A DNA stretch of 64,000 nucleotides from the NCBI RefSeq assembly GCF_019511605.1, contig NZ_JAEUAV010000003.1, positions 1 to 64,000 of the forward strand, written 5' to 3'. Under the pieces are notes generated by a model. It did not search any database and was not told the DNA's origin. It saw only the letters and a list, made by a program, of their open reading frames with translations. The DNA comes from Paraburkholderia phenoliruptrix. GTDB lineage: Bacteria > Pseudomonadota > Gammaproteobacteria > Burkholderiales > Burkholderiaceae. The stretch's first letter is position 1. Every line of letters starts with the position of its first letter. Positions 20,877 to 29,985 of this stretch are shown piece by piece. The translations under genes and the position numbers were made by a program.

Positions 20877-20964
20877 ATCGGTTGCAGCAGTGCGCAACCT
20901 CCGCTGTCTCCTCCACCTCCTCCTTTGGTGGATTAAACCCGAACCACTTGTTCGGGTTTTTTTT
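20877..20964 (+). ncRNA. Candidate anti-Shine-Dalgarno small RNA (about 88 nt)
   Basis: Bounded by a strong promoter and an intrinsic terminator, with no reading frame. Stem 1: GGTTGC (20880-20885) with GCAACC (20894-20899). Stem 2: TCCACC (20912-20917) with GGTGGA (20927-20932), displaying the loop TCCTCCTTT (20918-20926). That loop is the exact complement of AAAGGAGGA and resembles the 3' tail of 16S rRNA. The third hairpin is the terminator. It could pair with ribosome-binding sites or mimic the ribosome. From memory, a family of toxic anti-SD sRNAs was described in Betaproteobacteria, and this is a likely member (not checked). An alternative is a premature-termination leader of rplM. Confidence 0.7.
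20935..20964 (+). terminator. Terminator of the candidate small RNA
   Basis: AAACCCGAAC (20935-20944) pairs with GTTCGGGTTT (20950-20959) around CACTT, with an eight-base T-run to 20964. Confidence 0.9.
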
Positions 20965-21039
20965 CGCCCTTATTCCGCGGTTGCGGCAAGGCGCCGCGAG
21001 GCGCGCTCAACGCGTCTTTCGCGTCGAGTCCCGTACATT

Positions 21040-21069
21040 TTGACTTGACGTTGCAAATTCCTTTATAAT
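21040..21069 (+). promoter_or_regulatory. Strong promoter of rplM-rpsI
   Basis: TTGACT (21040-21045), 18-bp spacer, TATAAT (21064-21069). Transcription should start near 21076, leaving a leader of about 114 nt before rplM. The leader has a purine-rich block (GGAGGAAGAACAGGGAGA near 21099) far from the start codon. No known ribosomal-protein leader fold was recognised. Confidence 0.8.
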
Positions 21070-21189
21070 TCAGGGCTTTTCCGCATCCGCGCCCGCGGAG
21101 GAAGAACAGGGAGAGCCTGCACGCGCCTCGATGCGCACACTACAAGCAGGAAAAAACACATTGGGCGCAGCAATTTTTTTGGATCGATC

Positions 21190-21618
21190 ATGAAGACGTT
21201 TTCCGCAAAAGCCCATGAGGTGGCGCGCGAATGGTACGTGATTGACGCGACGGATAAGGTTCTCGGGCGTGTCGCCAGCGAAGTGGCACACCGTCTTCGC
21301 GGCAAGCACAAGCCTGAATTCACTCCGCACGTCGACACGGGTGATTTCATCATCGTTATCAACGCCGGCAAGCTGAAGGTCACGGGCAACAAGACCACTG
21401 ACAAGAAGTACTACCGTCACTCGGGCTACCCGGGCGGTATTTACGAAACGACGTTCGGCAAGATGCAGGAACGCTTCCCGGGCCGCGCGCTCGAGAAGGC
21501 GGTCAAAGGCATGCTGCCGAAGGGCCCGCTCGGCTACGCGATGATCAAGAAGCTGAAGGTCTACGCTGACGCAACGCATCCGCATTCGGCGCAACAGCCG
21601 AAGGCGCTCGAGATCTAA
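21190..21618 (+). CDS. rplM: 50S ribosomal protein L13
   Basis: A 142-aa large-subunit protein, full length. The [27 protein letters not shown]-terminus and the block [34 protein letters not shown] are characteristic. It is cotranscribed with rpsI 11 nt downstream, the usual rplM-rpsI pair. The start is fixed by the conserved MKTFSAK sequence. Confidence 0.98.
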   Translation: MKTFSAKAHEVAREWYVIDATDKVLGRVASEVAHRLRGKHKPEFTPHVDTGDFIIVINAGKLKVTGNKTTDKKYYRHSGYPGGIYETTFGKMQERFPGRALEKAVKGMLPKGPLGYAMIKKLKVYADATHPHSAQQPKALEI

Positions 21619-21629
21619 GGGGAGCCCAC

Positions 21630-22022
21630 ATGATCGGTAACTGGAATTACGGCACGGGCCGCCGCAAGAGCGCCGTCGCACGCGTGTTCATCAAGGCAGG
21701 CAAGGGCGACATCGTTGTGAACGGCAAGCCTATCGCCGATTACTTCTCGCGCGAAACGTCGCTGATGATCGTGCGTCAGCCGCTGGAACTCACGAACCAC
21801 GCTGCCACGTTCGACATCAAGGTCAACGTGACGGGTGGCGGTGAAACGGGTCAGGCCGGTGCGGTTCGCCACGGCATCACCCGCGCGCTGATGGACTACG
21901 ACGCAACGCTGAAGCCGGAACTGTCGAAGGCTGGCTTCGTTACGCGTGACGCTCGCGAAGTGGAACGTAAGAAGGTCGGTTTCCACAAGGCACGTCGCCG
22001 GAAGCAATTCTCGAAGCGTTAA
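21630..22022 (+). CDS. rpsI: 30S ribosomal protein S9
   Basis: A 130-aa small-subunit protein with the N-terminal [15 protein letters not shown] motif, [19 protein letters not shown], and the basic tail ending [11 protein letters not shown] that reaches the P-site tRNA. AGGGGAG lies before ATG 21630, partly in the rplM stop region. It is the last gene of the pair, followed by an intrinsic terminator. Confidence 0.98.
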   Translation: MIGNWNYGTGRRKSAVARVFIKAGKGDIVVNGKPIADYFSRETSLMIVRQPLELTNHAATFDIKVNVTGGGETGQAGAVRHGITRALMDYDATLKPELSKAGFVTRDAREVERKKVGFHKARRRKQFSKR

Positions 22023-22062
22023 TCCGTTTCGTGTGCGAACCGGCCCCTCGCCGGAACGCAGC

Positions 22063-22099
22063 AAAAGCCGCCAACGCTGTCGCGAAGGCGGCTTTTTTT
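22063..22099 (+). terminator. Terminator after rpsI
   Basis: AAAAGCCGCC (22063-22072) pairs with GGCGGCTTTT (22087-22096), followed by a T-run to 22099. Confidence 0.88.
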
Positions 22100-22362
22100 A
22101 TTCCCTGCGGGAGCAGCCATGCAGCGATGGCGATCCGGCTTTTACGGCGCGGCAGTTCCTGGCCGTCTGCGTTTGCGCGGCCGCGCTCCATCCAGGCAGC
22201 AAGTTCGACGCCGCCGCGCCGCCTTTTCCACTCGCCGCGCGAACGCACTTGCGCGCCGGCCGTCAAACCGGATTTCTGTAAGAACCCATTGATTTTGTGG
22301 GCTTCGGCACGATATCGAGATCAGCCCTACAATAGCGGTTAGAAGCTTTCTGGAGAGTTCGA
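22100..22362. other. rpsI-erpA intergenic region
   Basis: 263 bp without a gene. TACAAT at 22328-22333 is a plausible -10 for erpA, with TTCGGC at 22303-22308 as a poorly spaced -35. No clear IscR box was recognised, although erpA is IscR-regulated in E. coli. Confidence 0.4.
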
Positions 22363-22728
22363 ATGAACGCAGTCACCGAAACACCCGTGACCGAGATGCC
22401 GGCCCCCTTCGTTTTTACCGACGCAGCGGCTGACAAGGTCAAGCAACTGATCGAAGAAGAAGGCAATGCGGACCTGAAACTGCGCGTTTTCGTGCAGGGC
22501 GGCGGCTGCTCGGGCTTTCAATACGGTTTTACGTTCGACGAAGCCGTGAACGAAGACGACACCGTCATGAACAAGAGCGGCGTGCAATTGTTGATCGACT
22601 CGATGAGCTACCAGTATCTGGTTGGCGCCGAGATCGACTACAAGGACGACATTAACGGCGCGCAATTCGTCATCAAGAATCCGAACGCAACCACGACTTG
22701 CGGTTGCGGCTCGTCGTTCTCGGTTTAA
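22363..22728 (+). CDS. erpA: Iron-sulfur cluster insertion protein ErpA
   Basis: A 121-aa A-type carrier that receives Fe-S clusters and passes them to target enzymes. The three conserved cysteines are Cys49 ([11 protein letters not shown]), Cys113 and Cys115 (CGCGSSFSV). The [18 protein letters not shown] start is ErpA-like rather than IscA-like. GGAGAG stands upstream of ATG 22363. It is a single gene after rpsI, an order seen in other Burkholderiaceae. Confidence 0.95.
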   Translation: MNAVTETPVTEMPAPFVFTDAAADKVKQLIEEEGNADLKLRVFVQGGGCSGFQYGFTFDEAVNEDDTVMNKSGVQLLIDSMSYQYLVGAEIDYKDDINGAQFVIKNPNATTTCGCGSSFSV

Positions 22729-22754
22729 AAGCCGCTCAGGCAGCACATTGCCAG

Positions 22755-22778
22755 AAACGGGGCTACGGCCCCGTTTTT
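22755..22778 (+). terminator. Terminator after erpA
   Basis: AAACGGGGC (22755-22763), loop TACG, GCCCCGTTT (22768-22776), T-run to 22778. It separates erpA from the convergent anmK. Confidence 0.88.
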
Positions 22779-22879
22779 GTTGCCTGCCGCGCACCGAAAA
22801 GCGCGGCCCGCATTCGCCCCGAATCCAACGCCATGCGCGCCCGCCAACGCGTCAACGCGCAAACGCCGAGGCGCAGCCG

Positions 22880-24010
22880 TCAGCGCGGATAAATCGCGCC
22901 AAGCACCCGCGGCGCGCTGGCGCCCGTGACCGCCGACAGATTGCCCGGCAGGCGCGCGACGCAGCGCATGGCAAGCCACGCGAACGCAAGCGGCTCGACC
23001 TGGCTGGGCGGCACGCCGAGCGCGTCGGTGGTCATGACGGGCACGCCGCGCACGCCGCTGTCTTCCAGCGCCTGTTGCAGCGCCTTCATCACCTCCGGAT
23101 TACGCGCGCCTCCCCCGCACACATAGACTGCTTTCGCGTCCGAAGCGTGTCGCTCGATTTCCCTTGCAATCGTCACTGCAGTCAATGCGACGAGCGTTGC
23201 CTGGACGTCCGCGGGCGCGAGCGAGGCAAACGGCTTTAGCTTCGCGTCGAGCCACTCGGTGTTGAACAGATCGCGCCCCGTGCTTTTGGGCGGCTGCTGC
23301 GCAAAGTACGGCTCGTCGAGCAACGCACTCAGTAGCGAGCGGTCCACCTGGCCGGCGGCCGCGAAGTGCCCGTTTTCGTCGAACGGTTTGCCGAGGTGGC
23401 GTTGCGCCCACTCGTCGAGGAGCGCGTTCGCCGGGCCGCAATCGAAGCCGCGCACGTTGCCGGTCGCATGCAAAATCGTAATGTTGCTGATGCCGCCAAG
23501 GTTGCAAACCACGCGCGTCTCGTCTTTCGCGCCGAACACCGTCGCGTGAAACGCCGGCACGAGCGGCGCGCCCTGGCCGCCCGCCGCGACGTCGCGGCTG
23601 CGGAAATCGGCGACCACGTCGATATGCATCATCTCGGCGAGCAGCGCCGGATTGTTGATCTGCCGCGTATAGCCCTTTTCCGGCCGGTGCCGCACCGTCT
23701 GCCCGTGCACGCCGATCGCGCGCACTTCGGCGGCTGGCACGTGGCACTCGCGCAGCAGTTCGTGACAGCACACCGTATACCGCGTGGCGAGCGCGTTGGC
23801 GGCAAGCGCCTCGCGTTCTATTTCGTTCTCGCCGGGCTGTTGCAGCGCGAACAGCGCCTCACGCAAGCCCGCCGCGAAACCGACGAACGCCTCGGCCAGC
23901 ACCACAGGCGGCTCGCCCTCGGCGAAGCGTACGGCTACCCCATCCACGCCGTCCATGCTGGTGCCGGACATCAATCCAAAGTAGACGCCGTCTGCGGAGT
24001 CTTGCGCCAC
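22880..24010 (-). CDS. anmK: Anhydro-N-acetylmuramic acid kinase
   Basis: Recycles cell-wall 1,6-anhydro-MurNAc to MurNAc-6-phosphate. The 376-aa protein shows the N-terminal phosphate-loop motif [13 protein letters not shown], the GQTVRHRP segment, and the C-terminal [11 protein letters not shown] nucleotide-binding loop. GTG 24010 is chosen because AGGAG lies seven bases upstream and the protein then begins 11 residues before the conserved loop; a longer open frame to 24220 has no family support. It is divergent from tyrS, a neighbour in many proteobacteria. Confidence 0.93.
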   Translation of the reverse strand: MAQDSADGVYFGLMSGTSMDGVDGVAVRFAEGEPPVVLAEAFVGFAAGLREALFALQQPGENEIEREALAANALATRYTVCCHELLRECHVPAAEVRAIGVHGQTVRHRPEKGYTRQINNPALLAEMMHIDVVADFRSRDVAAGGQGAPLVPAFHATVFGAKDETRVVCNLGGISNITILHATGNVRGFDCGPANALLDEWAQRHLGKPFDENGHFAAAGQVDRSLLSALLDEPYFAQQPPKSTGRDLFNTEWLDAKLKPFASLAPADVQATLVALTAVTIAREIERHASDAKAVYVCGGGARNPEVMKALQQALEDSGVRGVPVMTTDALGVPPSQVEPLAFAWLAMRCVARLPGNLSAVTGASAPRVLGAIYPR

Positions 24011-24251
24011 GTTGCTGCTCCTGTCGATGGTTTTTCGTTGCGGGTTCACTGCTGCGTCCTGATCGCTTGTCTGCCAAGGTTGTAGCAGATTATCGACGCA
24101 AGCGCGGTTCAATATGAAGCGCCCGCCTTGTTTGCGCGCACGGCCGGCTGCGGATTTCTCGTCGCCCGCCCGCGCTCGCCACGGCTTTGGAGGGCGCGGC
24201 GGCGCGCATCTATGGGACAATCTGTTTTTTTCGCGACTTCACGTTTCCAGC

Positions 24252-25502
24252 ATGAGCACCGAGTCCAACAAGCCGAACCCCGCCCCCGCCTTTCCGATCA
24301 CCGACGAAGTCCGTCACGCGCTCGCCGTCACCAAGCGGGGCGTCGACGAATTGCTGATCGAGGACGAATTCGCGCAAAAACTCGCGAGAAGCGCGGCAAC
24401 CGGCACGCCGCTGCGCATCAAGCTCGGGCTCGATCCGACCGCGCCCGACATTCACATCGGCCACACGGTGGTGCTCAACAAGATGCGCCAGTTGCAGGAC
24501 CTGGGTCACACGGTGATTTTCCTGATCGGCGATTTCACCTCGCTGATCGGCGATCCGTCGGGCCGCAACGCCACGCGCCCGCCGCTCACGCGCGAACAGA
24601 TCGAATCGAACGCAAAGACGTATTTCGAGCAGGCCGCGCTGGTGCTCGACCGCGAGAAGACCGAAATCCGCTACAACAGCGAATGGTCGATGCCGCTCGG
24701 CGCCGACGGCATGATCAAGCTCGCGTCGCGCTACACGGTGGCGCGCATTCTCGAGCGCGAGGACTTTACCAAGCGTTTCCAGAGCGGCGTTCCCATTTCG
24801 ATCCACGAATTTCTGTACCCGCTCATGCAGGGCTACGACTCCGTCGCGCTCAATGCAGACCTGGAACTCGGCGGCACCGACCAGAAGTTCAACCTGCTGG
24901 TCGGCCGCGAATTGCAGAAGCAGTATGGCCAGGAACAACAGTGCATTCTGACCATGCCGCTACTCGAAGGGCTCGACGGCGTGGAAAAAATGTCGAAGTC
25001 GAAGAACAACTACATCGGCATCAGCGAAAAGCCGACAGACATGTTCGGCAAGCTGATGAGCATTTCCGACACGCTGATGTGGCGTTACTTCGAACTGCTG
25101 TCGTTCCGTCCGATGGACGAAATCGCGGCGTTCAGGAAAGAGGCCGAGGCCGGGCGCAATCCGCGCGATTTCAAGGTCATGCTGGGCCAGGAAATCGTGG
25201 CACGCTTCCATTCGCAGGCCGACGCCGAGCGTGCGCTGGAAGACTTCAACCACCGCGCGAAGGGCGGCGTGCCGGACGATATTCCCGCAGTCGCGCTCAG
25301 CGGCGCGCCGCTTGCCATCGGCCAGTTGCTGAAGCAGGCGAACCTCGTGCCGTCGACGAGCGAAGCGCTGCGCAATATCGAGCAGGGCGGCGTGAAAATC
25401 GACGGTGCGACCGTGTCCGACAAGGGCCTGAAAGTCGAGGCCGGCGAGTACGTCGTGCAGGTGGGCAAGCGCCGCTTTGCTCGCGTTTCGCTAACAGCCT
25501 GA
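24252..25502 (+). CDS. tyrS: Tyrosyl-tRNA synthetase
   Basis: Charges tRNA-Tyr. A 416-aa class I synthetase with the HIGH motif at 68-71 (DIHIGHTVV), KMSKS at 246-250, the tyrosine-site segment [14 protein letters not shown], and a C-terminal S4 RNA-binding domain (about 350-416). ATG 24252 gives the family length; the frame is open further upstream without similarity. It is the first gene of tyrS-dtd-phosphatase; DTD removes mis-charged D-Tyr, a sensible pairing. Confidence 0.96.
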   Translation: MSTESNKPNPAPAFPITDEVRHALAVTKRGVDELLIEDEFAQKLARSAATGTPLRIKLGLDPTAPDIHIGHTVVLNKMRQLQDLGHTVIFLIGDFTSLIGDPSGRNATRPPLTREQIESNAKTYFEQAALVLDREKTEIRYNSEWSMPLGADGMIKLASRYTVARILEREDFTKRFQSGVPISIHEFLYPLMQGYDSVALNADLELGGTDQKFNLLVGRELQKQYGQEQQCILTMPLLEGLDGVEKMSKSKNNYIGISEKPTDMFGKLMSISDTLMWRYFELLSFRPMDEIAAFRKEAEAGRNPRDFKVMLGQEIVARFHSQADAERALEDFNHRAKGGVPDDIPAVALSGAPLAIGQLLKQANLVPSTSEALRNIEQGGVKIDGATVSDKGLKVEAGEYVVQVGKRRFARVSLTA

Positions 25503-25545
25503 GCTTGCGAGCCATGCATCGAACTGCGAAGCCGGAGTCGGCACG

Positions 25546-26016
25546 ATGATCGCGTTGATCCAGCGCGTGCGGCGCGCCGAGGTGCGCGTCGTGGAAGGGC
25601 AAAGCGAACGCGTGACCGGCGCAATCGACGCTGGCCTGCTCGCACTCGTGTGTGCGGAGCGCGGCGACACCGAAGCGGCCGCCGACCGGCTGCTTGCCAA
25701 GGTGCTCGGCTACCGCGTGTTCAGCGACGCCGCCGGCAAGATGAACCTGTCGGTGCAGAACGTGGACGGAGCGGGCCGCGCGGGCGGCTTGTTGCTGGTC
25801 TCGCAGTTCACGCTGGCCGCGGACACCAACAGCGGCCTGCGGCCGAGCTTCACGCCAGCCGCCCCGCCGGACGAAGGCAAGCGCCTCTTCGACTATTTCG
25901 TTGCCGCGGCGCGCGCCAGACATCCGATCGTCGAGACCGGCGAATTCGGCGCCGAGATGCAGGTTTCGCTCGTCAACGACGGTCCCGTCACCTTGTGGCT
26001 GCAGACCCACGCCTGA
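25546..26016 (+). CDS. dtd: D-aminoacyl-tRNA deacylase
   Basis: Hydrolyses D-amino acids from tRNAs, protecting translation. The 156-aa protein has the two catalytic motifs SQFTLAAD (with the Gly-Arg rich GRAGGLLLV before it) and [10 protein letters not shown] near the C-terminus. The N-terminus [13 protein letters not shown] is standard. It begins 43 nt after tyrS. Confidence 0.95.
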   Translation: MIALIQRVRRAEVRVVEGQSERVTGAIDAGLLALVCAERGDTEAAADRLLAKVLGYRVFSDAAGKMNLSVQNVDGAGRAGGLLLVSQFTLAADTNSGLRPSFTPAAPPDEGKRLFDYFVAAARARHPIVETGEFGAEMQVSLVNDGPVTLWLQTHA

Positions 26017-26080
26017 GTTGCGCGCGGTTCTTGCGACAATAGCGGCTCGACACCACCGGCGAACAGCGCCACCTTCACCC

Positions 26081-26752
26081 ATGACCACGCAGATCCTGTT
26101 TATCCGGCACGGCGAGACCGAGTGGAACCGCATCAAGCGCATTCAAGGGCATATCGACATTCCGCTCGCGGCGGTCGGCCTCGAGCAGGCGCAACATCTT
26201 GCCCGCCGTATCGCGGACGAAGCGAAGCGCGGCGCGCGGCTGGATGCGATCTATTCGAGCGACCTGCAACGCGCGCGGCAAACCGCGCAGCCGGTCGCGG
26301 ATGCGCTTGGCTTGCCGGTGCAATTGCGCGAGGGTTTGCGCGAGCGCTCCTACGGCGCATTCCAGGGCCACGACAGCGATGAAATCGCCGCGCGTTTTCC
26401 GGATGAATATGCGCACTGGCAGACCCGCGACCCCGGCTTCGCGCCGCCCGAGGGCGAGTCGCAGCGCGCGTTCTATCACCGGGTGCTGCATGCCATCGAG
26501 CCGCTGGTTGCCGCGCATCCTGGCGGCCGGATTGCCTGCGTTGCGCATGGCGGCGTGCTCGACTGCGTGCGCCGCTTCGCATGCGGTTTGCCGCTCGATG
26601 CGCCGCGCGACTACGCGTTGCTGAATACGAGCGTGAACGTGGTGAATTTCGACGACGGCCGCGCGACGATAGTCTCGTGGGGCGATGTATCGCATCTCGA
26701 CGCGCCGGGCGCCGACGATAGTTTCAGAAAGGTCCCGGAACCGGGCCGTTAA
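26081..26752 (+). CDS. Histidine phosphatase family protein (GpmB-like)
   Basis: A 223-aa member of the phosphoglycerate mutase/acid phosphatase branch. The catalytic RHGE motif is at residues 9-12 (phospho-acceptor His10), the second arginine lies in SSDLQRARQTA, and the second histidine in VAHGGVLDCV. Such proteins, often annotated as phosphoglycerate mutases, usually act as broad phosphatases. ATG 26081 directly precedes the RHG motif. It is the third gene of the tyrS-dtd cluster. Confidence 0.88.
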   Translation: MTTQILFIRHGETEWNRIKRIQGHIDIPLAAVGLEQAQHLARRIADEAKRGARLDAIYSSDLQRARQTAQPVADALGLPVQLREGLRERSYGAFQGHDSDEIAARFPDEYAHWQTRDPGFAPPEGESQRAFYHRVLHAIEPLVAAHPGGRIACVAHGGVLDCVRRFACGLPLDAPRDYALLNTSVNVVNFDDGRATIVSWGDVSHLDAPGADDSFRKVPEPGR

Positions 26753-26775
26753 TCGCGACGGGCTTGTTGCGCGTT

Positions 26776-26804
26776 GCTGTGCGCGAATCCGCTTTGCGCA
26801 CAGC
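26776..26804. other. Hairpin between the phosphatase gene and ruvB
   Basis: GCTGTGCGC (26776-26784) pairs with GCGCACAGC (26796-26804). No T-run. It lies in a 290-bp gap between convergent genes and may end transcription from either side; nothing else is seen in the gap. Confidence 0.4.
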
Positions 26805-27042
26805 GGCCATGCGGCGGTGCGCTCGCCCTGACATTCCCGTCAACACGGTAGTCGGACCACAGTCGCAACGAGGCGCACTCCGGGCCAGGTCGCCGCACGG
26901 CGCATCGGCAGCTCATGCGCGACCTGCCGCTGGGCGCTTGTGCAAGTGTGCCGCAAGAGCGGCCCTCTCTCGTTTCATTCGAGACTTCTTGCATTGCCTC
27001 GCAGCCCCGGCGCGCGCGCTGCGGGTGGGAGTCAGGCCGCGC

Positions 27043-28107
27043 TCAGGTCGCAGGCGAGTCCCAGAGGCCCGGCAGGGAGCTCGACGAGTCCGGCGCCGCG
27101 AGCCCGAAGTGCCGGTACGTGAGCAGCGTGGCGACGCGGCCGCGCGGCGTGCGCTGCAGGAAGCCTTGCTGGATCAGGTACGGCTCAAGGACATCTTCGA
27201 TGGTGTCCCGCTCTTCGCCGATTGCGGCCGCCAGATTGTCGACGCCGACAGGTCCGCCGTCGAACTTGTGCAGGATCGCTTCGAGCAGCTTGCGGTCCAT
27301 CAGGTCGAAGCCGACCGGGTCGACGTCAAGCATGCTCAGCGCCGCATCCGCCACCTGCGCGGTGATGTTGCCGTCGGCCTTGACTTCGGCGAAATCGCGC
27401 ACGCGCCGCAGCAGCCGGTTGGCAATACGGGGCGTGCCGCGCGCGCGCCTCGCGATTTCAAACGCGCCGTCAGGATGAATCTGTGCATTGAGCAGCGAAG
27501 CTGAACGCGTGACGATACGCGCAAGCTCTTCCGCGTTATAGAACTCGAGCCGCGCGACGATGCCGAAGCGATCGCGCAGCGGATTGGTGAGCATGCCCGC
27601 GCGGGTGGTCGCGCCCACCAGTGTGAACGGCTGCAGGTCCAGCTTCACGCTGCGCGCGGCCGGCCCTTCGCCGATCATGATGTCGATCTGATAATCCTCG
27701 AGCGCGGGGTACAGAATTTCCTCGACGACCGGCGAGAGCCGGTGAATTTCGTCGATGAACAGTACGTCGTTCGCTTCGAGATTGGTCAGCAGCGCGGCGA
27801 GGTCGCCGGCACGCTCGAGCACCGGCCCGGAGGTTTGCCGCAGGTTCACGCCCATTTCGCGCGCAATAATGTGCGCGAGCGTGGTCTTGCCCAACCCCGG
27901 CGGCCCGAACAGCAACACGTGGTCAAGCGACTCCGAGCGCCGGCGGGCGGCCTCGATAAAGATTTCCAGCTGGCCGCGCACTTTCTCCTGCCCGACATAT
28001 TCTTCGAGCTGGCGCGGGCGCAACGCGCGTTCGAACGCTTCCTCGTTCGGCGAGACGGGCGTGGCCGCGATGATGCGCTCGGCGGCGAGTTTGTCGGTTT
28101 CGATCAT
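27043..28107 (-). CDS. ruvB: Holliday junction branch migration helicase RuvB
   Basis: The AAA+ motor that drives branch migration of recombination junctions with RuvA. The 354-aa protein has Walker A GPPGLGKT (68-75), Walker B FIDEIH, sensor 1 VGATTRAG, and a C-terminal winged helix ending [12 protein letters not shown] 28107 gives the family N-terminus. It is the last gene of ruvC-ruvA-ruvB, 97 nt after ruvA. Confidence 0.97.
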   Translation of the reverse strand: MIETDKLAAERIIAATPVSPNEEAFERALRPRQLEEYVGQEKVRGQLEIFIEAARRRSESLDHVLLFGPPGLGKTTLAHIIAREMGVNLRQTSGPVLERAGDLAALLTNLEANDVLFIDEIHRLSPVVEEILYPALEDYQIDIMIGEGPAARSVKLDLQPFTLVGATTRAGMLTNPLRDRFGIVARLEFYNAEELARIVTRSASLLNAQIHPDGAFEIARRARGTPRIANRLLRRVRDFAEVKADGNITAQVADAALSMLDVDPVGFDLMDRKLLEAILHKFDGGPVGVDNLAAAIGEERDTIEDVLEPYLIQQGFLQRTPRGRVATLLTYRHFGLAAPDSSSSLPGLWDSPAT

Positions 28108-28204
28108 GCGGTCATTGTACCGCGCGAGGCGCGGCGCGAAATCGGCCGAATGGCCAGGATGCGCTAGGGGCGCAGATTGCTCACGGCTCCCGCCCGCCCA
28201 ACGC

Positions 28205-28786
28205 TCACGCCTTGGACAAAGCCTTCAACGCAAGCTTGATTCCGTCCGACACGCCGGTTCCGGCCGGCACGTTCTTGATCGCGGCAAGGGCTTCCTTCTC
28301 CGAGTAACCCAACGCGAGCAGCGCGTTGAGAATGTCGGACGCGTGGTCGGACGCCGACACGGCGCCGGCCATTGCACCGAGGTCCGCGCCGAGCTTGCCC
28401 TTCAGTTCGAGCAGCAGCCGCTCGGCGGTCTTCTTGCCGATGCCGGGCACGCGCGTGAGGCGCGCGGCGTCCTGCAGCGTGACCGTCTGCGAGAGTTCGT
28501 GCACGCTCATGCCGGAGAGCACGGCGAGCGCCATGCGGGCGCCAATGCCGGAAATCTTCAGCAGCTCGCGGAAGGTGGAACGTTCCTCGGCGGTGCCGAA
28601 GCCGTACAGCAGATGCGCGTCTTCGCGCACGATCATTTGCGTGAGCAGCACGACCCGCTCGCCGGTGGACGGCAGGTTGTAGAACGTGCTCATCGGTACA
28701 TCGACTTCATAACCGACGCCGTTGCAGTCGACGAGCAGATGCGGCGGGTTTTTTTCCAGCAGAACGCCGGCAATGCGACCGATCAT
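28205..28786 (-). CDS. ruvA: Holliday junction binding protein RuvA
   Basis: A 193-aa tetrameric protein that binds four-way junctions and loads RuvB. The [30 protein letters not shown]-fold start, the two helix-hairpin-helix motifs (ISGIGARMA and [12 protein letters not shown]) and the flexible C-terminal RuvB-binding domain are all present. ATG 28786 is set by the OB-fold. Confidence 0.97.
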   Translation of the reverse strand: MIGRIAGVLLEKNPPHLLVDCNGVGYEVDVPMSTFYNLPSTGERVVLLTQMIVREDAHLLYGFGTAEERSTFRELLKISGIGARMALAVLSGMSVHELSQTVTLQDAARLTRVPGIGKKTAERLLLELKGKLGADLGAMAGAVSASDHASDILNALLALGYSEKEALAAIKNVPAGTGVSDGIKLALKALSKA

Positions 28787-28919
28787 GGCGAGTTCGAACT
28801 TGTGAGAAAGGGCGAGTGTAGCGCAGCGCGTGCGCGCCGCCGATCGCGGCGGCATGCACCACGCGAAAAAACGCTTGCCGCATGCGCGCGGCGGCGCTTC
28901 GTGAGAAGACGCCGCGAGA

Positions 28920-29462
28920 TTATCCGACGAGGCGCCCGCGTCTGACGCGCAATCCTTTTTTCGCCAGCGACGGTGCGATCCCGCCGAGCGTGCCCAAGGT
29001 CGTGCCGCCGTGCGCGTGACAGATCGCCATGCCGAGCGCGTCGGCGGCGTCGGTGCCCGGCACGCCGGACAGGCTCAATAGCCGCACGACCATCTGCTGC
29101 ATCTGCTCCTTGGTCGCGCGGCCGTAGCCGACCACGGCCTGCTTCAACTGCAAAGCGGTGTATTCGGCAACCGGCACGCCGCCCGCGACGAGGCCGCAAA
29201 TCGCCGCGCCGCGCGCCTGGCCGAGCAGCAAGGTGGACTGTGGGTTGACGTTGACGAAGACTTTTTCGATCGCCGCTTGATCCGGCGAGTGCTGGCGGAT
29301 CAGTGTCGAAATGCCGTCGAAAATAGTGCCGAGCCGCGACGGCAGGTCGGCGTCGGCAGTTTTGATGACGCCGCTCGCCACATAGCTGAGCGTGTGTCCG
29401 CTCTGGTCGATCACGCCGAAGCCGGTGACGCGCAAGCCGGGGTCGATGCCGAGAATTCTCAT
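28920..29462 (-). CDS. ruvC: Holliday junction resolvase RuvC
   Basis: The endonuclease that cuts Holliday junctions resolved by RuvAB. At 180 aa its four acidic catalytic residues align with E. coli: Asp7 (GIDPG), Glu66 (AIEKVF), Asp138 and Asp141 (TDAADALG). ATG 29462 begins at the conserved MRILGIDPG. It is the first gene of ruvCAB. Confidence 0.97.
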   Translation of the reverse strand: MRILGIDPGLRVTGFGVIDQSGHTLSYVASGVIKTADADLPSRLGTIFDGISTLIRQHSPDQAAIEKVFVNVNPQSTLLLGQARGAAICGLVAGGVPVAEYTALQLKQAVVGYGRATKEQMQQMVVRLLSLSGVPGTDAADALGMAICHAHGGTTLGTLGGIAPSLAKKGLRVRRGRLVG

Positions 29463-29590
29463 GAAATGCCGCATATGCGGTTAAGGCCAAGTGCCTGCGA
29501 TACTACAACAGACACGCCGCCCGGCGGCCCGCAAAGCGTGGCGCAAGCGGAATAAAAACTGCTGGTGCTGTCAGCCGGAGGTGATTGCGT

Positions 29591-29830
29591 ATGCAGCGCT
29601 ATGGAAACAGAAGTGGGAAGTCAGGCGTCGTCGCGTATGAGATCGGCGACAACTTCGTCGCCGCTCGCTTCAACTCGGGCACGACGTACTGGTACTCCGA
29701 AAGCAGCGTCGGCGAAACACATGTCGCGGCGCTCAAGCGACTCGCGAAGCGGGGCGAGGGCCTCGGCACCTACATCAGCCAGCATCCCGAAGTGAGGGAC
29801 CATTACGAGCGCAAGGACCCGCCGGATTGA
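29591..29830 (+). CDS. Small KTSC-domain-like protein
   Basis: A 79-aa protein with a perfect GGAGGTGA Shine-Dalgarno (29577-29584) before ATG 29591. The pattern GVVAYEIGDNFVAARFNSGTTYWYSE...VAALKRLAKRGEGLGTYI resembles the KTSC domain (phage and lysyl-tRNA-synthetase associated, function unknown). It lies between the ruv and purH genes on the opposite strand and stands alone. Possible roles include nucleic-acid binding, but none is shown. Confidence 0.75.
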   Translation: MQRYGNRSGKSGVVAYEIGDNFVAARFNSGTTYWYSESSVGETHVAALKRLAKRGEGLGTYISQHPEVRDHYERKDPPD

Positions 29831-29879
29831 TGCCGCGAGCACGTGTTGCGGACTTGCGTCCGCCGCCGCCAACCCCCAC

Positions 29880-29920
29880 AAAAACAGAACGGCCCAGCGG
29901 AAATTCCCGCCAGGCCGTTC
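29880..29920 (-). terminator. Terminator of the dusB-fis-purH operon
   Basis: On the minus strand GAACGGCC (29913-29920) pairs with GGCCGTTC (29887-29894), with an inner CGGG-type stem, and is followed by TTTTTG near 29880-29884. Confidence 0.7.
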
Positions 29921-29985
29921 CAATGTCTCTTACAGCGGCTGCACCAGCCAGCCCCCGTTCAAGCGAACCTCAATTCAAGCGAAAC

